Virus record (IMG/VR): IMGVR_UViG_3300032265_000206
Span: 1-25,495 of that record
Length of the DNA stretch: 25,495 nt
Strand: one strand, 5' to 3'
Source: a virus
Part shown: in pieces, positions 22,436 through 25,495 of the stretch
Layout of the letters: each line of letters opens with the position of its first letter
Position numbering within the stretch: position 1 is the stretch's first letter
Made by a program: the position numbers and the translations under genes
Notes under the pieces: model-generated
Told to the model about the DNA's origin: nothing
Seen by the model: the letters and a program-made list of their open reading frames with translations, nothing else
Database searches by the model: none

Positions 22436-23027
22436 TATTGTTAAATTTGGTTTTATTATTAATCCAAGTACTTATTCTTCTTTCAATATTAAAGAATTTT
22501 TCTAACTCCCATCTTTCCTTTCCAGATTTATTTTGCTCTGTCCAATAAGATAAAAAATTATCGTATTCATCACCTAATAGAAAAATGTGTGGAGTTAATA
22601 TATCACTTAACTTTACTTTACTTTCTTTTACTTTACTTAACTTTACTTTATCAGCGTTACGAACAGGTTCTGAACGTGTTACATTTTCGCTAACTGATTG
22701 ATTTTCACGCCATTCAGAAATACGTTTTGCGTTTTTTTCTTTAGAAACTTGATACTTTTTACTAAAGTTTAGCAATTGTTTGTTAAAAGTTTCACCATTA
22801 TTTGTAGAAATCAAATCAATTTCTTCAATAAAAGTCCAACATTTCTCCAATTTTTTACCAACATTTAGTTGATGTTTAAGAACTTTTGTCTTAATTGGCT
22901 TCTCTTGTAGTGCAAGTTTTTCCAATATTGTGTAGAATAATCCCAGTCCCTCATATCCATATTCAAGATATAGTTCGGTAATTTTTTCATCATTAAATGA
23001 ATTGGAATCGTGTAAGTAGTATTTCAT
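22371..23027 (-). CDS. Replication initiation protein, DUF4373/Lin1244-like
   Basis: The protein has 218 residues. The N-terminal domain (MKYYLHDSNSFNDEKITELY ... GYEGLGLFYTILEKLALQEKPIKTKVLKHQLNVG) is the DUF4373 winged-helix type found in phage replication proteins. A low-complexity linker KVKLSKVKESKVKLS (near 128-142) follows, then a helical part with NFLSYWTEQ-like DnaD features, ending TSAARMEALRKW. It would recognise the origin and help load the replisome. It sits 14 bp downstream of the terminator-like leader RNA, so expression may depend on read-through. Confidence 0.75.
   Translation of the reverse strand: MKYYLHDSNSFNDEKITELYLEYGYEGLGLFYTILEKLALQEKPIKTKVLKHQLNVGKKLEKCWTFIEEIDLISTNNGETFNKQLLNFSKKYQVSKEKNAKRISEWRENQSVSENVTRSEPVRNADKVKLSKVKESKVKLSDILTPHIFLLGDEYDNFLSYWTEQNKSGKERWELEKFFNIERRISTWINNKTKFNNNGNNTEKLGTSAARMEALRKW
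22605..22650. repeat. 16-bp direct repeats in replication gene, possible origin iterons
   Basis: ACTTAACTTTACTTTA occurs at 22605-22620 and 22635-22650, exactly 30 bp apart, with further CTTTACTT-like copies between. They encode the KVKLS/KVKES linker. Origins in initiator genes are common in phages. Confidence 0.6.
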
Positions 23028-23035
23028 TTTAAAAT

Positions 23036-23073
23036 AAAAAAAGCCAGTCTGCGTAGGAGTGCAAATCTGGCTT
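23036..23073 (-). terminator. Terminator hairpin inside the leader RNA
   Basis: On the minus strand AAGCCAG / CTGGCTT (7 bp plus inner TGC/GCA) is followed by TTTTT (seven T including the stem end). It lies ahead of the replication gene ATG at 23027, so it would block or meter its transcription. Confidence 0.75.
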
Positions 23074-23126
23074 TGGTTATTTAACCTATTAAATTACCTA
23101 AGAACTCCTACCCTCTTAGTTAATTG
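23036..23126 (-). ncRNA. Candidate kissing-loop leader RNA before replication gene
   Basis: Reading the minus strand from the expected start near 23126, hairpin 1 is CTAAGA-GGGTAGGAGT-TCTTAG (23119-23098). Hairpin 2 is GGTT-AAAT-AACC (23086-23075). Hairpin 3 is AAGCCAG-ATT-TGC-ACTCCTAC-GCA-GA-CTGGCTT (23073-23041), followed by T-rich sequence. The 8-nt loop of hairpin 3 is fully complementary to 8 nt of the 10-nt loop of hairpin 1 (GTAGGAGT / ACTCCTAC), so the loops can kiss. The unit has its own promoter and ends in a terminator 14 nt before the replication gene. It could be an attenuator, a riboswitch-like switch or a free ~90-nt RNA. I do not recognise it as a known family. Confidence 0.6.
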
Positions 23127-23130
23127 TTCT

Positions 23131-23162
23131 CAAATATAACTATTTTAAACCGATTTGCACAA
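23131..23162 (-). promoter_or_regulatory. Bacteroidetes-type promoter
   Basis: On the minus strand TTG (23162-23160), a 21-nt spacer, then TATATTTG (23138-23131), a perfect TAnnTTTG -7 element. The -33 part lies in the end of the upstream gene. The transcript would start near 23126 and enter the kissing-loop leader. Confidence 0.75.
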
Positions 23163-23411
23163 TCTTTTAGTAAAATATCCACTATAAATTGGATGATCTA
23201 ATTCAAACATTCTTGCATAATCAGATGTGTAGTTGTTATTCAATTTGTACTGGTCATTTCCAGATATCATTGTTTGCCATCTAATGACTTCAAATATCTG
23301 TTTTGATCCTAATCTTACATAACCTCTGTTGATTAGTTGAAATGCCAGTCTTTTAAATTCCGAGTAAACCTGTGGATTATCGAGATGATATTGTTTGAAA
23401 CTTGTTCTCAT
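23145..23411 (-). CDS. Conserved-type phage protein, unknown
   Basis: The protein has 88 residues. YHLDNPQVYSEFKRLAFQLINRGYVRLGSKQIFEVIRWQTMISGNDQYKLNNNYTSDYARMF is a pattern shared by small proteins in many phages, found close to replication genes. Basic and helical, possibly DNA-binding. Its 3' end carries the -33 element of the next promoter, so gene and promoter overlap. Confidence 0.65.
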   Translation of the reverse strand: MRTSFKQYHLDNPQVYSEFKRLAFQLINRGYVRLGSKQIFEVIRWQTMISGNDQYKLNNNYTSDYARMFELDHPIYSGYFTKRLCKSV

Positions 23412-23508
23412 TTTTTTGTCTTTTAGGTATTAAGTAAAGTTTTTTACGATCTAATTCTAACTGTTTTGTTATATGGGCTTGCCATTGATTAAAGGTTAAT
23501 TCTTTCAT
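23377..23508 (-). CDS. Small basic 43-residue ORF
   Basis: MKELTFNQWQAHITKQLELD continues to a stop at 23377, overlapping the next gene start by 35 bp. The ATG overlaps the stop of the membrane peptide before it (ATGA). Basic and helical; no family. The tight coupling on the upstream side is the support. Confidence 0.42.
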   Translation of the reverse strand: MKELTFNQWQAHITKQLELDRKKLYLIPKRQKNENKFQTISSR

Positions 23509-23585
23509 TGATTATAAAGTTTAGTAATAAGTTCAACAACTATTGCAAATATCCAACAACTAATTATTCCTACTATTCCAACCAT
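23505..23585 (-). CDS. Predicted 26-residue membrane peptide
   Basis: MVGIVGIISCWIFAIVVELI then TKLYNQ. It is one hydrophobic span with a polar end. ATG at 23585, TGA overlapping the next ATG. It fills the gap between two genes; real status is uncertain at this size. Confidence 0.42.
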   Translation of the reverse strand: MVGIVGIISCWIFAIVVELITKLYNQ

Positions 23586-23595
23586 AGTTAAAAAT

Positions 23596-23853
23596 TCAGA
23601 TGTTTGATTCGAATGCAATCTTTTTCCTTGATTCTTCATATTCTTGAATTAATTTACGTTTAACTTCTACCCATTCTGTTAAAACTTCTGATTCGTGCAT
23701 TGAAAAATATTCCTTATGCTTATGCTCGAATTTATTAATAATGCCAGTAACATTATCAATCGTATATTCTCTTGCAGAAAAAGGAATTATTCCCTTTTCT
23801 TTTAAATTATTTGTAACTAATTGATATGCTTCTCTTTTTTTAAATTGTTTCAT
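23596..23853 (-). CDS. Small charged helical protein, unknown
   Basis: The protein has 85 residues, rich in Lys and Glu (MKQFKKREAYQLVTNNLKEK ... EVLTEWVEVKRKLIQEYEESRKKIAFES). It is mostly helical. No family recognised. It begins one base after the stop of the gene at 23855-24046, consistent with an early operon of small host-acting or accessory proteins. Confidence 0.6.
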   Translation of the reverse strand: MKQFKKREAYQLVTNNLKEKGIIPFSAREYTIDNVTGIINKFEHKHKEYFSMHESEVLTEWVEVKRKLIQEYEESRKKIAFESNI

Positions 23854-23854
23854 T

Positions 23855-24046
23855 TTAATTTTTATTAAGTTCTATTTCCATTTCTTCAGTAATAATTAAA
23901 TCTTCACCATATTCTTCAAGTTCACTCCACTTCAATTTTACTTTTAAATATGGTTCAATTTCATACTCTGAAAATATTCTCCTTTCGCAATATCTTGATC
24001 TATCTAATAAATCTATCCACCTAAATAAATATGCTTTCTTTTCCAT
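23855..24046 (-). CDS. Small acidic protein, unknown
   Basis: The protein has 63 residues with an aromatic/Arg-rich start (KAYLFRWIDLLDRSRYCERRIFSEYEIEPYLKVKLKW) and an acidic tail. No family. Two bases separate it from the SSB-like gene upstream. Confidence 0.55.
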   Translation of the reverse strand: MEKKAYLFRWIDLLDRSRYCERRIFSEYEIEPYLKVKLKWSELEEYGEDLIITEEMEIELNKN

Positions 24047-24048
24047 GA

Positions 24049-24321
24049 TTAAAATGGTAAATCTTTTTTAGGTTCTTGTGTTTTATATGTCATTGCTCCG
24101 GATCCAGTTGACTTTGATTCCCATGTATCTAATTCAACATAGTACTTTCCATTCTGTGCTTGATTAATCTTTAAATTAATCCAACCATTCTTTGAGTTTG
24201 CTGCAATAAAATCTGCTGCATCTTTAGAGTTAAGAGATAAATTACCAATTACAAATGTTGGTGCATTTTCATTTCTTTTGAAGATGAAACCTTTTGCAAA
24301 TACTTTTTCTGTCTTTTCCAT
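24049..24321 (-). CDS. SSB-like single-strand DNA binding protein
   Basis: The protein has 90 residues. KGFIFKRNENAPTFVIGNLSLNSKDAADFI ... NGWINLKINQAQNGKYYVELDTW reads as a small beta-barrel of OB type, and the end KKDLPF resembles the C-terminal acidic tip (DLPF/DDIPF) used by SSBs to recruit partners. It follows the ERF annealing gene by 2 bp, which fits a recombination pair. Confidence 0.7.
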   Translation of the reverse strand: MEKTEKVFAKGFIFKRNENAPTFVIGNLSLNSKDAADFIAANSKNGWINLKINQAQNGKYYVELDTWESKSTGSGAMTYKTQEPKKDLPF

Positions 24322-24323
24322 TT

Positions 24324-24896
24324 TTATTTATTAATTGTGAAACTTAATTTTTTTGTAGTTAATAATGGTAATATATTAGGATTTAATTGAATTTCAGATA
24401 AATTATCATTGTAAAATGACATACATCCTTCAATTGAATCAAGACTATCAATTATAGTTTTATAATATTGTAATGGCTTATTAGTTACTTGAATAATTTT
24501 AGGATCATCTTTTCCATGAGTATTAGTAGCATCAGAATCTTTTGTATCATCCAATGCAAATAGTCCATTAAGTGCATACTTCCGAGCATAAGAACTACTC
24601 GCCCCAGTAACCTGACTTCCATCCATTCCTTTTTTGCTTTCTTCTTCTCTTGCATATCCATCTGTTGACCATGATTCTTTTCCGTTTGAGAGAGTTGCAG
24701 TTGCTTTTATATAATATCTATCACCTACGTTAATTATCGTGTCGGAAATCGTAATTGAGTAACCCATTGGATTAACTACTTGCTTAACTGCTTCAAGTAT
24801 ATCTTCAGCACTTCGATAGTTGTATTTACCGAATGAATTAAATTGTCCTTTAGGTGCTTTAACCTTTGCTTGAATTTCTGCTAATTTGTTTTCCAT
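24324..24896 (-). CDS. erf: ERF-family single-strand annealing protein
   Basis: The protein has 190 residues. FGKYNYRSAEDILEAVKQVVNPMGYSITISD, DRYYIKATATLSNG and GYAREEESKKGMDGSQVTGASSSYARKYALNGLFALDDTKDSD are the ERF core (GMDxxQxTGxxSSYARKYAL). The protein anneals complementary single strands for recombination, circularisation or replication-linked repair. The C-terminus, about 60 residues after the core, is poorly conserved. It leads a module with the SSB-like protein. Confidence 0.93.
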   Translation of the reverse strand: MENKLAEIQAKVKAPKGQFNSFGKYNYRSAEDILEAVKQVVNPMGYSITISDTIINVGDRYYIKATATLSNGKESWSTDGYAREEESKKGMDGSQVTGASSSYARKYALNGLFALDDTKDSDATNTHGKDDPKIIQVTNKPLQYYKTIIDSLDSIEGCMSFYNDNLSEIQLNPNILPLLTTKKLSFTINK

Positions 24897-24897
24897 T

Positions 24898-25044
24898 TTA
24901 GTCTTGGTTTATTTCAATGAATTTAGATTTGTAAACTCTTTCTTCTTTGGCAACTTTTGCCCAAAGGTCTTCGATTGTATCGAATGAAAAGGTATAAAAA
25001 TAATACCCAGCTTGATCCTTAAATTTTATTTTAATAGTTTCCAT
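24898..25044 (-). CDS. Small 48-residue ORF
   Basis: METIKIKFKDQAGYYFYTFS ... IEDLWAKVAKEERVYKSKFIEINQD. It ends 1 bp before the ERF start and overlaps the previous ORF by 14 bp. Beta then helix, no Cys. Function unknown; operon fit supports it. Confidence 0.5.
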   Translation of the reverse strand: METIKIKFKDQAGYYFYTFSFDTIEDLWAKVAKEERVYKSKFIEINQD

Positions 25045-25171
25045 GTCCTGTGATTATTGGGATAATGTGACAATAAAGAATGTAAATAAAAATTGTGATG
25101 GTAATCATACCAAACAAACCTTCTCGATCTGTTTGATAAAATTCTTTGAAAAATTTAATGATTTTGTTCAT
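25031..25171 (-). CDS. Predicted 46-residue membrane protein
   Basis: MNKIIKFFKEFYQTDREGLF, then a hydrophobic span GMITITIFIYILYCHIIPII and the end TGHGNY. It is a basic amphipathic start with one membrane helix. It is the first gene after the promoter and palindrome at 25190-25220. Confidence 0.5.
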   Translation of the reverse strand: MNKIIKFFKEFYQTDREGLFGMITITIFIYILYCHIIPIITGHGNY

Positions 25172-25189
25172 TATATTAAGGTTTAAGAA

Positions 25190-25205
25190 ATAGCATCGTT
25201 GCTAT
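25190..25205. promoter_or_regulatory. Palindrome, candidate operator
   Basis: ATAGCA-TCGT-TGCTAT, a perfect 6-bp dyad placed at about the expected transcription start downstream of the -7 element at 25213-25220. It may bind a repressor as DNA or fold at the 5' end of the transcript. Confidence 0.5.
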
Positions 25206-25212
25206 CTTGATT

Positions 25213-25220
25213 CAAAGATA
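25213..25220 (-). promoter_or_regulatory. Promoter -7 element, recombination operon
   Basis: On the minus strand TATCTTTG, an exact TAnnTTTG. The -33 region is T-rich without a clean TTG, so the match is half complete. It precedes the membrane ORF, the 48-residue ORF, ERF and SSB genes. Confidence 0.55.
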
Positions 25221-25280
25221 AAACTAATATTTGAAATAAAAAAACTTTATATAAAATTATTTTAATTGTTTATTAGTCAT

Positions 25281-25311
25281 AAAAAATCCCCACCGATAAA
25301 ATCAATGGGGA
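25281..25311 (-). terminator. Rho-independent terminator after the right-edge gene
   Basis: On the minus strand TCCCCA ... TGGGGA (6 bp, 13-nt loop), then TTTTTT. It lies 54 bp after the stop of the partial gene at 25365. The remaining 25312-25364 is AT-rich with nothing I can name. Confidence 0.75.
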
Positions 25312-25364
25312 AATTGTCTTAACCCTTAAACCTATTTAACTAATTATGAAAAACAAATGTAATA

Positions 25365-25495
25365 CTAATTTATTATTTTACCATCTCTTATTTGAATATT
25401 ATGGACCTTTGATTTACCATCATTAATTTCAACTATTGCAAAACCATGATTATGCATACTAAATGGCATATATTTAGGACTAAGTACTGTTAAAC
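25365..25495 (-). CDS. C-terminal 42 codons of a gene cut by the window edge
   Basis: The frame is open from the right edge to a TAG at 25365, ending ...SPKYMPFSMHNHGFAIVEIN then DGKSKVHNIQIRDGKIIN. Beta-rich end; MHNHGF is the only notable segment. The family cannot be told from this part. The terminator downstream supports it as a real gene end. Confidence 0.6.
   Translation of the reverse strand, partial: LTVLSPKYMPFSMHNHGFAIVEINDGKSKVHNIQIRDGKIIN

Noticed and set aside
24049-24321. Alternative view of the SSB-like gene as an unrelated small protein
   Set aside because: The OB-like strand pattern, DLPF end and adjacency to ERF make the SSB role the better reading.

Overview
The window looks like most of one arm of a tailed double-stranded DNA phage or prophage of the Bacteroidetes, probably infecting a Flavobacterium-like host. 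The DNA is very AT-rich. Every gene I accept is on the minus strand, so the window reads from right to left. Start codons follow A-rich leaders rather than Shine-Dalgarno sequences. Two promoter matches have the Bacteroidetes -7 form TAnnTTTG, one with a TTG element at the right distance. Many proteins resemble families seen mainly in Bacteroidetes phages. The layout is siphovirus-like (large terminase, HK97-type head genes, tail assembly chaperone with a frameshift, tape measure). I see no integrase, lysis cassette or tRNA, so lifestyle cannot be decided.

Right part (25495 to about 18000), early and middle genes. After a partial gene ending in a terminator comes a promoter with a palindrome. 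It is followed by small ORFs, an ERF-type annealing protein, an SSB-like protein and several small proteins. A second consensus promoter then drives a ~90-nt leader folding into three hairpins, two with complementary 8-nt loops, ending in a terminator just before a DUF4373-type replication protein. Next are a second replication-linked protein, a C5 DNA methyltransferase broken at a 13-G tract, small ORFs, a VRR-NUC nuclease, a DUF3310 protein, a sigma-70-like factor and a HAD-fold phosphatase.

Left part (about 17960 to 1), late genes. Small and large terminase are followed by a G/GT tail chaperone pair made by -1 slippage on T9, tail terminator and completion proteins, and two tail-tip proteins. 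The second tail-tip protein has 1217 residues; its C-terminal half is a string of Cys-containing modules joined by poly-threonine linkers. A glycosyltransferase gene follows it directly. Then come the tape measure, an XkdF-type protease, a small Cys-rich protein, a scaffold-like protein, the major capsid protein, a probable tail tube protein between two terminators, a small unknown protein, a portal fused to a MuF-like domain, a head-tail connector, an Ig-like baseplate protein and a repeat-containing tail fibre that runs off the window.

The strongest leads are the poly-Thr tail protein paired with a glycosyltransferase, the kissing-loop leader RNA before the replication gene, the G13 tract in the methyltransferase, the T9 frameshift with a dual-coded end, and the motif ACGTTTATACAYYATG repeated at three late-gene starts with identical spacing.
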